Assembly (NCBI RefSeq): GCF_028617075.1
Contig: NZ_JAQKGV010000001.1
Span: 1-64,000 of the forward strand
Length of the DNA stretch: 64,000 nt
Origin: Rubrobacter calidifluminis
GTDB lineage: Bacteria > Actinomycetota > Rubrobacteria > Rubrobacterales > Rubrobacteraceae
Reading direction: 5' to 3'
Each line of letters opens with the position of its first letter. Positions within the stretch are counted from its first letter, which is position 1. Shown here in pieces: positions 44,958 through 52,659 of this stretch. Under the pieces are notes generated by a model. That model ran no database searches. It worked only from the letters and a program-made list of their open reading frames with translations, and was not told the origin of the DNA. A program made the position numbers and the translations under genes.

Positions 44958-45008
44958 ATGAGAACCTTCCAGAGTGGCTCTTGTGGGATGTCTACTCTGG
45001 GGGCATGA
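44958..45008 (+). CDS. Possible 16-residue leader peptide coupled to the usp gene
   Basis: An ATG right after GGGAGAAGGAGG opens a 16-codon frame (MRTFQSGSCGMSTLGA). Its TGA stop overlaps the usp ATG as ATGA (45005-45008). The strong ribosome binding site and the overlap suggest translational coupling; coding function of the peptide itself is unproven. Confidence 0.4.
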   Translation: MRTFQSGSCGMSTLGA

Positions 45009-45508
45009 CGAGGGGTGGGGGATATCTCTTGTATCGCAGGGTTCTTGTTGCCGTAGACGGATGTGAGTTCAACCACGGGGTTCTGGAACGGGGTGTCGAG
45101 CTGGCGGAGCTGCTGGGGGCGGAGGTTCACGTGCTGTGCGTCCAGGAGCCGCCGCCGGCTCTGCAGACCCAGATCCTGGGCGAGACCCCGCGCGAGGTCT
45201 TCGAGGAGCACCTGGAGGAGGTCCGGTCGCGGATCCGCGAGGCTCTGGAGGGGTGCGGGGTGCGCGTGGAGAGTCTGGAAGTCTGCGGTGGGAGTCCGGC
45301 CGGCGTCATACTGCGCCTCCTAAATGAGGGGAGGTTCGATCTCGTGGTCCTGGGACGTCACGGCAGGGGGCTCAGACACCGTTTCCGCCCCGGCTCCACG
45401 ACCCACAGGGTACTCGCCTGCGCTCCCTGTCCGGTCCTGGTCCTGCCCTGCATGGATGAGAAGACGATCGGGATGGACCGGAAGGAGGGTGTCGGAGAGA
45501 GGGTGTGA
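45005..45508 (+). CDS. Universal stress protein (UspA family)
   Basis: This 167-residue single-domain Usp has an ATP-binding site. YRRVLVAVDGCEFNHGVLER is the N-terminal strand and loop, and VVLGRHGRGLRHRFRPGSTTHRVL carries the GxxG-9x-GS nucleotide motif, so ATP binding is likely. VLACAPCPVLVLP ends the fold. The chosen start overlaps a short leader frame. A consensus promoter and an operator-like palindrome precede it, the same type as before the oxidoreductase operon 0.9 kb downstream, pointing to shared control. Confidence 0.88.
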   Translation: MTRGGGYLLYRRVLVAVDGCEFNHGVLERGVELAELLGAEVHVLCVQEPPPALQTQILGETPREVFEEHLEEVRSRIREALEGCGVRVESLEVCGGSPAGVILRLLNEGRFDLVVLGRHGRGLRHRFRPGSTTHRVLACAPCPVLVLPCMDEKTIGMDRKEGVGERV

Positions 45509-45539
45509 CCCCGGGATCCGAGAAAGGCGGTGATCAGCG

Positions 45540-45851
45540 GTGAACCTTTATCTCATCGATGGCGCGAGGTTGCGTAGACTGCGCGAGGAGAGGGGACTCT
45601 CGCGTGAAGATCTCTCCCGCGCCACCGGCCCTTACAACCCGGACGGCGTCCGGCTCATAGAGGAGCTCGAACGCCAGCCCAGGGTGCACGTCCTCGAAAC
45701 CATAGGCCGCAGGATTGCCGCGGCGCTCGGCGTTGGGCTCTCTGAGCTCACCGCCTATCCCGACCCACCCGAGGATGTCCTCCTCGCAGAGAAGCCCACC
45801 GCTGCGCCCCTGTTCTCACCCGACTCCCTGCTCCGCCCCCCTCGGAACTGA
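45540..45851 (+). CDS. Small XRE-type helix-turn-helix protein
   Basis: This 103-residue protein has an N-terminal HTH (GARLRRLREERGLSREDLSR, then GVRLIEELERQPRVHVLETI and AALGVGLSEL), typical of the Cro/CI/XRE fold. The C-terminus is short, acidic and proline-rich. GTG 45540 begins 31 bases after the usp stop, so it may be cotranscribed with usp. A related small HTH protein is encoded after the GntR gene at 55311-55571. Target unknown. Confidence 0.72.
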   Translation: MNLYLIDGARLRRLREERGLSREDLSRATGPYNPDGVRLIEELERQPRVHVLETIGRRIAAALGVGLSELTAYPDPPEDVLLAEKPTAAPLFSPDSLLRPPRN

Positions 45852-45865
45852 ACCCCCAAAAGATG

Positions 45866-45894
45866 TTGACCTCGACCGGAAACGATGATAACAT
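45866..45894 (+). promoter_or_regulatory. Promoter of the 2-oxoacid:ferredoxin oxidoreductase operon, TTGACC-N17-TAACAT
   Basis: TTGACC (45866-45871) and TAACAT (45889-45894) have 17-base spacing. The predicted transcript start near 45901 is followed at once by a palindromic operator. Confidence 0.72.
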
Positions 45895-45905
45895 TCGCTC
45901 CGAAA

Positions 45906-45933
45906 TTTGGTCATACCAAATGGTATTGCCAAA
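45906..45933. promoter_or_regulatory. Palindromic GntR/FadR-type operator TTTGGT-CAT-ACCAAA and adjacent half site
   Basis: A perfect 6-bp palindrome around CAT (45906-45920) meets the FadR-subfamily consensus TNGTNNNACNA. It is directly followed by TGGTATTGCCA (45921-45931), so the two pair again as TACCA-AA-TGGTA. The position just after the promoter fits a repressor site. Confidence 0.75.
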
Positions 45934-45949
45934 AAGGGAAGGAGAGAGG

Positions 45950-47164
45950 ATGACTGAGGTGGCTGGAAGGGAACCCGGTGCTGCCGCGGAGGCCTTGGAG
46001 GGGAGGGCTTCGACGGAGGTACTCGAGGAAGCCAAGAGCGTGGAGTTCACGTATCGCGGGATCTTCCAGAAGACGCTCGCGGCGAACCTGTGCAAGCACG
46101 TGGTGATGGCCAACCGCAGGCGTGAGTGGCTGGGTTCCACGATCCAGCGTTACAGCGACTCTCCGGAGCGCAATGGGGTTCCGGCGAAGCAGTTCGCGGT
46201 GATCGCGCCGGACGAGGAGCGGTTGCAGGAGCATCTGGCGAAGTACGAGCCGGGTGAGCTTGACGTGATCACGGTGCTCGACGACACGCTGTGCGACGGG
46301 GTGGAGTCGTGGGCGTTCTACGGGCGGCAGCCGATAAACCTGCGGCTGCGGCGTGGGGGGACGCTGATCGTCGTGTCGCACCGGTCGGCGGAGGAGTTGC
46401 TCCGGGTGATCCCGCGCAAGCCCTGGCCCTGGACGCTGGCGATCCTGCCGGGCACGCCCAGCATGGGCGGGCTCTGGGTCTACCGGGACGACGGGACGGA
46501 CATGCGGGTGCTCGGGGCTATAGCGAAGGTGAGGCCGGACATCTTCGAGCTCGAGGCCGTCGAGGAGGTGGTCGAGGAGGACGAGAAGCTCGGGGATGAG
46601 CATCTTGAGGCTCTGCGCAGCGGTTACGAGGAGGTGAGGGTCTACGAGGTCGCATCCGGCGAAGGCAAGGAGGACGACTACGAGCCGGTGAGGCTGCCCG
46701 GCTACCGCGAGATGCGGGAAGCGATAATCGTCGAGGCGTGCAAGCCTGGCGAGCGCAACCCCGACTACAAGACCTCTTCGGACAGGACCATGCGTCCGCT
46801 GGTCGATTTCGACGCGTGCATCAAGTGCCGGCAGTGCTGGCTCGACTGCCCGGATGAGGCCTTCGACGTGACCGAGGAGGGATATTTCCCGGTCAACTAC
46901 GACTACTGCACCGGATGCGGGTTGTGTTCGCAGGTCTGTCCGGTGGAGGACTGCATCGTGATGGTCAACGACCTGGAGTTCATCGAGGAGGGCAACCAGG
47001 ACGTCTTCCCGAAGTGGAAGGAGGATCCGGAGGGCTACCGCGAGTGGAGGGAGGAGAAGATAGCCAGGGGGAGGGTCAGGCACAGCGGTTACTTCAACAC
47101 CGACGTTTGGGCTCCGGTGGACGGCGGAACTGCGGAGCGTTCGAGAGAGGAGGAGAGAGGATGA
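45950..47164 (+). CDS. 2-oxoacid:ferredoxin oxidoreductase, fused gamma and delta (ferredoxin) subunits; oxalate oxidoreductase-like
   Basis: This 404-residue subunit joins a PFOR gamma-type domain to a ferredoxin-like delta domain. The gamma part begins about residue 32 (VEFTYRGIFQKTLAANLCKH) and runs to about 200. The delta part holds two [4Fe-4S] motifs: Cys290, 293, 296, 300 (CIKCRQCWLDCP) and Cys320, 323, 326, 330 (CTGCGLCSQVCP). It passes electrons from the TPP site to ferredoxin. The gamma-delta fusion with separate alpha and beta genes is the arrangement of oxalate oxidoreductase in Moorella. The alpha gene overlaps by four bases. A palindromic operator precedes this operon. Confidence 0.85.
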   Translation: MTEVAGREPGAAAEALEGRASTEVLEEAKSVEFTYRGIFQKTLAANLCKHVVMANRRREWLGSTIQRYSDSPERNGVPAKQFAVIAPDEERLQEHLAKYEPGELDVITVLDDTLCDGVESWAFYGRQPINLRLRRGGTLIVVSHRSAEELLRVIPRKPWPWTLAILPGTPSMGGLWVYRDDGTDMRVLGAIAKVRPDIFELEAVEEVVEEDEKLGDEHLEALRSGYEEVRVYEVASGEGKEDDYEPVRLPGYREMREAIIVEACKPGERNPDYKTSSDRTMRPLVDFDACIKCRQCWLDCPDEAFDVTEEGYFPVNYDYCTGCGLCSQVCPVEDCIVMVNDLEFIEEGNQDVFPKWKEDPEGYREWREEKIARGRVRHSGYFNTDVWAPVDGGTAERSREEERG

Positions 47165-48375
47165 CCGTTGCGCGGCCCAGGGGCCGGCAGATCGAGAAGC
47201 TGACCACGGGGACTCAGGCGGTGGCGCAGGCCGTCAAGCTGGCCGACGTGGACGTGACGGCCGCGTATCCCATCCGGCCCTACGACGGCGTGATGCAGGC
47301 GGTGGCCAAGCTCATCGCCGACGGCGAGCTCGAGTGCGAGTACATCGTGGCCGAGGGGGAGCACTCGCAGTTCGAGATCTGCAAACATGCCTCCGCCGTC
47401 GGCAGCCGGGTGTTCGTGGGGTCTTCCGGGGTCGGCTGGATGTATGCGATGGAGTCACTCGCGGTCACACCGTCGCTCCGGCTCCCGGTGGTGGCGATGA
47501 TCGGCAACCGGGCGCTCGACGACCCCGGGGCGTTCGGGGTCGAGCACAACGACGCGATGGTCGTGCGGGATCTGGGGTGGCTGCTCTTCTGGGTCGAGGA
47601 TGCGCAGGAGTGCTTCGATGCGACGCTCATGGCCTACCGGGTCGGGGAGGACAGGAGGGTCTCGTTCCCGGTCGGGATCTGCGTCGACGGGGCGTTCATC
47701 ACCCACTCCCAGACCCTGATCGAGATCCCCGACCAGGAGACCGTCAACGAGTTCCTGCCGCCCTACGACCTGGGGGACCGGCTGCTGCACCCGGACAACC
47801 CGATCACGATAGCCCCGCAGGCCAACGAGGACTGGGTCATGGAGATCCGCAAGCAGACCGACGAGGCCGCGAGGAGGGTGAAGGGTGTGATCCGGGAGGC
47901 GCACGACGACTTCAGGCGGCTCTTCGGGCGGGGTGGGGACAACCCGTTCTTCGAGGAGTACATGACCGAGGATGCGGAGTACGTGCTCCTCGGGATGGGA
48001 TCCCTGGGCCTTCCGGCCAAGGTCATGGTGCGCAGGCTGCGCGGGCGCGGCGAGAAGGTCGGCTTCATCCGGCTGAAGTGGTTCAGGCCCTTCCCCGACG
48101 AGGAGCTCGCCGAGTCGCTCGGCCGTTTCCGGGCGGTGGGCGTCATAGACCGCGACTACTCCTACGGCTCCCCGCAGCAGGGCGGGGTGCTCTTCACCGA
48201 TCTGCGGGCCGCGCTCTACGACGCCGAGAGGAGACCCCGGCTGGTCGACTTCATCGGTGGTCTGGGCGGGCGTGAGCTCACCCCCGAGATGATGGACGAG
48301 ATGGCCGAGATCACCCGACGCGCCGCGCGGGGAGAGGATGTCCCCACCGTAAGCTGGATCGGGGTGCGCGAGTAG
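47161..48375 (+). CDS. 2-oxoacid:ferredoxin oxidoreductase alpha subunit with oxalate-type YPIRPYD motif
   Basis: This 404-residue alpha subunit contributes the pyrimidine-binding and substrate side of the TPP active site. The usual PFOR motif YPITPSS is replaced by YPIRPYD (residues 36-42), the form reported for oxalate oxidoreductase, where the Arg binds the second carboxylate. ECEYIVAEGEHSQFEICKHA, FVGSSGVGWMYAMESL and LRLPVVAMIGNRALDDPGAF follow as in PFOR alpha. The C-terminal part (YVLLGMGSLGLPAKV, FIRLKWFRPFPDEELAE) is domain II. Substrate assignment to oxalate or a related C2 acid is inferred from this motif and the gene order. Confidence 0.85.
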   Translation: MTVARPRGRQIEKLTTGTQAVAQAVKLADVDVTAAYPIRPYDGVMQAVAKLIADGELECEYIVAEGEHSQFEICKHASAVGSRVFVGSSGVGWMYAMESLAVTPSLRLPVVAMIGNRALDDPGAFGVEHNDAMVVRDLGWLLFWVEDAQECFDATLMAYRVGEDRRVSFPVGICVDGAFITHSQTLIEIPDQETVNEFLPPYDLGDRLLHPDNPITIAPQANEDWVMEIRKQTDEAARRVKGVIREAHDDFRRLFGRGGDNPFFEEYMTEDAEYVLLGMGSLGLPAKVMVRRLRGRGEKVGFIRLKWFRPFPDEELAESLGRFRAVGVIDRDYSYGSPQQGGVLFTDLRAALYDAERRPRLVDFIGGLGGRELTPEMMDEMAEITRRAARGEDVPTVSWIGVRE

Positions 48376-48402
48376 AGGCAACGCAGGAAGGAGGTCTTCC
48401 CC

Positions 48403-49593
48403 TTGACCGTGGAGACACCGGGACGGGTTCTCAAGCTCGACCCCATAAGGTCGATAAAGAAAGCACCGGTGGAGGAGTACTTCGAGTCCGGGCACAGGAC
48501 ATGCCAGGGGTGTCTCTCCTCGCTGCCGATGCGGCTGATGGCCAAGGCGGCCGGCCCGCGCACGATCGTGCTCGGCTCGACCGGGTGCATGTACGTGGCC
48601 AACACCACCTACATGACCACCCCCTGGGTCGTGCCCTGGATGCACACCCAGCTCGGGGCCGCCGGCTCCGCGGCGGTCGGGACCGCGGCCGGGCTCAAGG
48701 CGCTGATGCGCAAGGGCAAGATCAAGGACGAGCCCATAAACGTGATCGCGTTCTGCGGCGACGGCGGCGGGGCCGACATGGGGCTCTCGGCCATAAGCGC
48801 CGCGCTCACCGACATCGAGTACAACCTCCTGATCTTCCTCTACGACAACGAGTCCTACGCCAACACCGACATCCAGACCTCGGGGCAGACGCCTTGGGGG
48901 GCGGTGACCACCTTCAGCCCGCCCGGAAAGAAGCACCGCATCATGCAGCGTCGGTGGAAGAAGAACGTCCCCGGCATGCTCGCCGCCGGGCACCCCGACA
49001 CCAGGTACATAGCCTCCGGGACCCCGGCGATGCCGGTCGACATGATGGACAAGGTGCGGGCGGCCCTGCGCGCGGGGGGGCCGACCTACATCCACGTGCT
49101 CGACCCGTGCCCGAAGGGCTGGCACTACGACCCCGAGCACTCCGTCGAGCTCGGCAAGCTCGCGCTCGAGACCGGCATCTACCCGCTCTACGAGATCAAG
49201 GACGGGGTGCTGGAGTTCACCGGGATAACCAAACAGATAGCCACGGGCCGGCGGCGCCGCAAGCCGGTGCGCGAGTACCTGGAGAAGCAGGGGCGCTTCG
49301 CCCACTTCAAGAACCAGGACTACGCCTACTTCCAGAAGAAGGTCGACGAGATGTGGGAGCAGTGGATCATCCCGTGCGTCGTCGCCTTCAGCTACGGCGG
49401 GCCCATAAACATAACCGGTTCGGAGCCGAGGGTGAGGAACAAAAACGTCGAGCGGGTGAACGCCTCGTGGACCGGGGAGCCAGGACACGCCCATGAGCAG
49501 TACGAGGGTGTCTCCGACGCCCCGAGCGAGCCCTGGCGTGATGACAACCGGCTAGACGAATACCCGAACGCCCTGCCGTCCACCGGGCACTAG
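48403..49593 (+). CDS. 2-oxoacid:ferredoxin oxidoreductase beta subunit (TPP-binding)
   Basis: This 396-residue subunit binds the pyrophosphate of TPP and a [4Fe-4S] cluster. Cluster cysteines include the CQGC pair near residue 34 and Cys in STGCMYVANTTY, with a further Cys in LDPCPKGW. The TPP motif is VIAFCGDGGGADMGLSAISA to FLYDNESYANTDIQTSGQTP (GDG and the N/Y pair). TTG 48403 starts 27 bases after the alpha stop, following AGGAAGGAGG. It completes a gamma-delta/alpha/beta oxidoreductase that splits a 2-oxo acid and reduces ferredoxin. The Nramp-like transporter gene follows. Confidence 0.9.
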   Translation: MTVETPGRVLKLDPIRSIKKAPVEEYFESGHRTCQGCLSSLPMRLMAKAAGPRTIVLGSTGCMYVANTTYMTTPWVVPWMHTQLGAAGSAAVGTAAGLKALMRKGKIKDEPINVIAFCGDGGGADMGLSAISAALTDIEYNLLIFLYDNESYANTDIQTSGQTPWGAVTTFSPPGKKHRIMQRRWKKNVPGMLAAGHPDTRYIASGTPAMPVDMMDKVRAALRAGGPTYIHVLDPCPKGWHYDPEHSVELGKLALETGIYPLYEIKDGVLEFTGITKQIATGRRRRKPVREYLEKQGRFAHFKNQDYAYFQKKVDEMWEQWIIPCVVAFSYGGPINITGSEPRVRNKNVERVNASWTGEPGHAHEQYEGVSDAPSEPWRDDNRLDEYPNALPSTGH

Positions 49594-49666
49594 GGTGGAG
49601 AGATTCTACGGGAGAGGAGGTGATGTCTGGGTAGCGGGGTTGGTAACCGGGAGCGGTGAAAAAACC

Positions 49667-49692
49667 ACGGGGAGGGTGGAGGCTCTCCCCGT
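49667..49692 (+). other. Hairpin between the oxidoreductase beta gene and the transporter gene
   Basis: ACGGGGAG and CTCCCCGT form an eight-bp stem with a ten-base loop in the 124-base gap. No T-run follows, so partial termination or mRNA processing is possible. Confidence 0.45.
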
Positions 49693-49717
49693 CGAGGCAA
49701 AGGAGGAGTGAGAAGCG

Positions 49718-51283
49718 ATGCCGGCTGACAGCGACGAGGGCGCTTCTGCCGCCAACTACAGGGAGGGGCGGCTTCACAGCCAGGCTCATCGCGTGGAGGG
49801 GACACCCGAGGCGCCAGCGGGGGAGGTGCGAGGAACAGAGGAAAGGTACTGGGACCCCGGACGCGGAGAGCCGATGCCGATCCGGAGGCTCCCGGAGGCA
49901 CCGGTGGCGTTGCACCTCTTCGGACCGGCGATGGTCCTGGTGGCGCTCGGTGTGGGGCTCGGCGAGACCTTCATGTGGCCACGGCTCGTCATAATCTTCG
50001 GGCCGCAGATCCGGTGGCTGTTTTTGATCGGGGTTTCGTTGCAGGCCGTGGTGATGCTCGAGATGGCCCGTTACGCGATGGCGACTGGCGAGAGTATCTT
50101 CTTCGGGGCGGCGCGGATAGCCAAGCCGTTCATGTGGTTCTTCTTCGCGGTGGCGATCCTGGTGTACATCTGGCCGGGGCACGTCTCGCTGGGCGCCCAG
50201 GCCTTCGAGTACATGACCGGGATAGGATGGCTCGGCACGGCCATAGTGGGGATAATCATCATGGGGGTCATCTACACGGTGGCCAAATACGTCTACAGCA
50301 TACTCGAGGCCGTGCTCTCCGTCCTGATCGGGCTTCTGGTGATAGGTTCGGTTATAGTCGCCGGGATCGTGGGGACCTGGCACCAGCTGTGGGCCACGCT
50401 CTACGGGCTGGTCTCCTTCGGGTACATGCCCAAGGCGGCGATGAGCGCGGCGTGGTTCCCGGTGATCGTCGGTTCTATAGCTTTCGCCGGTCCTTCGGGC
50501 ATGCAGCAGATGTGGTACACGCTCTGGCTGCGCGACAAGGGCGCGGGTATGGGGGCGCACATCCCCAGGATCAAGGGCCTCATCCACCTGGACGAGGAAG
50601 AGGAGACCATGCCCTCGCGGGGGTTCATGTTCGACACCGAGGATCGGGACGAGATGCGCAAGTGGCGCGACTGGAGGCGGTGGGTGAGCTTCGACGCCAT
50701 CCTGCTTTTCTGGGGCATAACGATGCTCGTGACCATCGTCTTCACGATCCTGGCTCAGGCCGCCGGTCAGATCAACCCCCACGTGATCGGCGTGATCAAG
50801 GGCGGTGACGAGACGGCGGCGATCTCGGCCATCGCGGCGGCGTACAAGAGCGCCGGCGGCACGGTGCTCAAGCTCGTCTACCTGGGCTTCATTGCGATCG
50901 TCGGCTGGAAGGGGACCTTCGGGATCTTCGACGCCTTCGCCCGCGGCCAGTCGGACATGACCTACTACTTCATCCCGGGAGCGCGCCGCTTCAGCATGAA
51001 CAAGCTGTACTTCGGCTTCCTCTACGGGGTGATGGCCTTCGGCATACTGGTCCTGCTGTTCGGCCCCGCGGATGGCCCGGCCTCCGTGCTCGACATCCTG
51101 GCGTTCCTCTCGACGTTCGCGATGGGTGCCTACTGCATCCTGCTGCTGTTCACCAACAACCTGCTGCTTCCGAAGAGGATCCGCCCGAACATGATCGTCA
51201 ACGTCATACTGGCGGCCGGGGCGATCTTCTACCTGGGCATGCTGTTCTACAGCCTGTTCCGTTTCGGGGTGGTGGTGGGTTGA
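49718..51283 (+). CDS. Nramp-fold transporter lacking the metal-binding motifs
   Basis: This 521-residue protein has about 11 membrane helices after a 60-residue hydrophilic N-terminus. The overall helix pattern, with PAMVLVALGVGLGETFMWPRLV in helix 1, resembles the Nramp/APC fold. The hallmarks of metal-ion transporters are missing: helix 1 has GLGETF instead of DPGN, and helix 6 has GPSGMQQMWYTLW instead of MPH. A 70-residue acidic cytoplasmic loop (DEEEETMPSRGFMFDTEDRDE) is inserted after helix 6. The gene follows the oxidoreductase operon and may import or export its carboxylate substrate; this is an inference from context. The downstream gene overlaps. Confidence 0.72.
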   Translation: MPADSDEGASAANYREGRLHSQAHRVEGTPEAPAGEVRGTEERYWDPGRGEPMPIRRLPEAPVALHLFGPAMVLVALGVGLGETFMWPRLVIIFGPQIRWLFLIGVSLQAVVMLEMARYAMATGESIFFGAARIAKPFMWFFFAVAILVYIWPGHVSLGAQAFEYMTGIGWLGTAIVGIIIMGVIYTVAKYVYSILEAVLSVLIGLLVIGSVIVAGIVGTWHQLWATLYGLVSFGYMPKAAMSAAWFPVIVGSIAFAGPSGMQQMWYTLWLRDKGAGMGAHIPRIKGLIHLDEEEETMPSRGFMFDTEDRDEMRKWRDWRRWVSFDAILLFWGITMLVTIVFTILAQAAGQINPHVIGVIKGGDETAAISAIAAAYKSAGGTVLKLVYLGFIAIVGWKGTFGIFDAFARGQSDMTYYFIPGARRFSMNKLYFGFLYGVMAFGILVLLFGPADGPASVLDILAFLSTFAMGAYCILLLFTNNLLLPKRIRPNMIVNVILAAGAIFYLGMLFYSLFRFGVVVG

Positions 51284-51831
51284 TCGCGATGCGTCTGCCG
51301 ACGCGCAGGGCGTGGGAACTCGCCTTCCCCGGCATGGTGGTCGGACTGGTTACGGGACTCATGGTGGGGGGACTGGCCGTCTACGGCGGCCTGTCCCCCG
51401 CTCTCGTTGCCCTCGACACGCTCGGTCTCTGCGTGCCGCTGGTGCTGCTCGGCGCCCTCTACGACCGGCTCCTGGCGGCGGGACGGATACGCCTTGCCGG
51501 GGTTGCCCCCGCGATGCTGTTCTGGACGCTCGGCTTCCCGGCGGCCCGGGTGGTGCAGCAGCTCGTCCTCTGGGGAGGGACCGGCTTCGGCGGGGGAAGG
51601 GTCTTCCCGGACGGGTTCTTGCCCTTTCTCGGCTACCAGGCCCTGCTCGGTGCGGGCTACGGTATAGGCTTCCTGTGGATACACGAGATCCTGGCCTTGT
51701 GGTGGTGGCCGAGGATAGCGGAGCACAACCCCGTGGCCATGAGATACGTGCGGCAGCTTGTGGGAAGTGCTGCCGGATCTTCCGGGGACATCAGGCGGCA
51801 TTCTAGAGGTCGAAGGCGAAACAAGACTTAA
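51280..51831 (+). CDS. Membrane protein of unknown function
   Basis: This 183-residue protein has four hydrophobic segments (FPGMVVGLVTGLMVGGLAVY; VALDTLGLCVPLVLLGALYD; GVAPAMLFWTLGFPAARVVQ; GYQALLGAGYGIGFLWIHEI) and a basic tail. TTG 51280 overlaps the end of the transporter gene by four bases, so it is coupled and may be its partner. No family recognised. Confidence 0.6.
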   Translation: MIAMRLPTRRAWELAFPGMVVGLVTGLMVGGLAVYGGLSPALVALDTLGLCVPLVLLGALYDRLLAAGRIRLAGVAPAMLFWTLGFPAARVVQQLVLWGGTGFGGGRVFPDGFLPFLGYQALLGAGYGIGFLWIHEILALWWWPRIAEHNPVAMRYVRQLVGSAAGSSGDIRRHSRGRRRNKT

Positions 51832-51954
51832 GGAAAGGTCTCCTTAGGGAGATCTTCCAGCGGCGCCCGGGAACCTCCACGATCGAGATATGCTGGATGA
51901 GCCGGCATTTTGTGTCTTTCTGCACGGGACGCAGGGAAAAGGAGGGTGGTCTAG

Positions 51955-52659
51955 ATAACGGCTTTCGTACCGCTTCTGGCCAGGCTTTTGGGCGTAATCT
52001 TCACCGCTGTTATGCTCTCCGGAGACAACGCGGTGGTGATCGCTCTGGCAGCGGGGAGGCTGAAAAGACGAGAACGCAAGAGAGCCATCTTTTGGGGGGC
52101 GGCCGGGGCCGTCTTCTTGCTGCTCGTGTTCGCCTCGGTTGTCACCCTGCTGCTGCAGATACCCTACTTCCGCGTCGCGGGGGGCTTTTTGCTCTTCTAC
52201 ATAGCCTGGAAACTCATCCAGGGGGAAGGGGAAGCCGAAAACCCGAAGGTCCAGGGCGGAGAGAGTATCTGGCAGGCCATAAGGATAATAGTGGTGGCCG
52301 ACGTCTTGATGTCCCTCGACAACGTTCTTGCCCTGATCGGGGTCTCCGGAGGCAACCTCTGGCTGCTCGGGGTGGGGCTGGCCTCCACCGTGCCGGTTGT
52401 CTTCTGGGGGAGCCGGCTCCTCATCCGGGTGCTGGAGCGCTGGGGCTGGCTCGTCTACGCCGGGGCCGCGCTGCTCGGGTGGGTGGCAATCGGTATGATC
52501 TTCAGCGACGACTCTGTGCAGAGGTTCGCCGCCTCGGTGCGCGGCTTCGAGGACCCGATAGAGGCGGCGATCACCGCCGCCTTCGTGCTCTTCTGCTGGC
52601 TGTGGGCCAGAAGCAGGCGATATCCACTGCAGCGGGACGACGACCGTCGGGAGCCGTGA
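51955..52659 (+). CDS. TerC family membrane protein (first of tandem pair)
   Basis: This TerC-type protein of about 234 residues has seven helices and the two family motifs with acidic membrane residues: VMLSGDNAVVIALAA and LMSLDNVLALIGVSGGNLWL. TerC proteins take part in metal (Mn) export and secretion stress. The best start is ATA 51955, eight bases after GGAGGG and right after an in-frame TAG; it restores the expected N-terminal helix (TAFVPLLARLLGVIFTAV). The first ordinary start is TTG 51988 without a ribosome binding site. The stop overlaps the second terC start as TGATG. Confidence 0.85.
   Translation: MTAFVPLLARLLGVIFTAVMLSGDNAVVIALAAGRLKRRERKRAIFWGAAGAVFLLLVFASVVTLLLQIPYFRVAGGFLLFYIAWKLIQGEGEAENPKVQGGESIWQAIRIIVVADVLMSLDNVLALIGVSGGNLWLLGVGLASTVPVVFWGSRLLIRVLERWGWLVYAGAALLGWVAIGMIFSDDSVQRFAASVRGFEDPIEAAITAAFVLFCWLWARSRRYPLQRDDDRREP

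Noticed and set aside
47455..49494. Long minus-strand open frame opposite the oxidoreductase alpha and beta genes
   Set aside because: Antisense shadow of conserved genes, without a family or ribosome binding site.
49641..49650. TGGTAACC as a fourth GntR-type operator before the transporter gene
   Set aside because: Spacing between half sites differs (no three-base centre) and the right half is incomplete; it lies inside an operon gap without a promoter.
51832..51954. Possible yybP-ykoY manganese riboswitch before the terC pair
   Set aside because: terC genes often carry it, but the conserved core sequences of that riboswitch were not found; only a weak hairpin GGTCTCC/GGAGATC is present.
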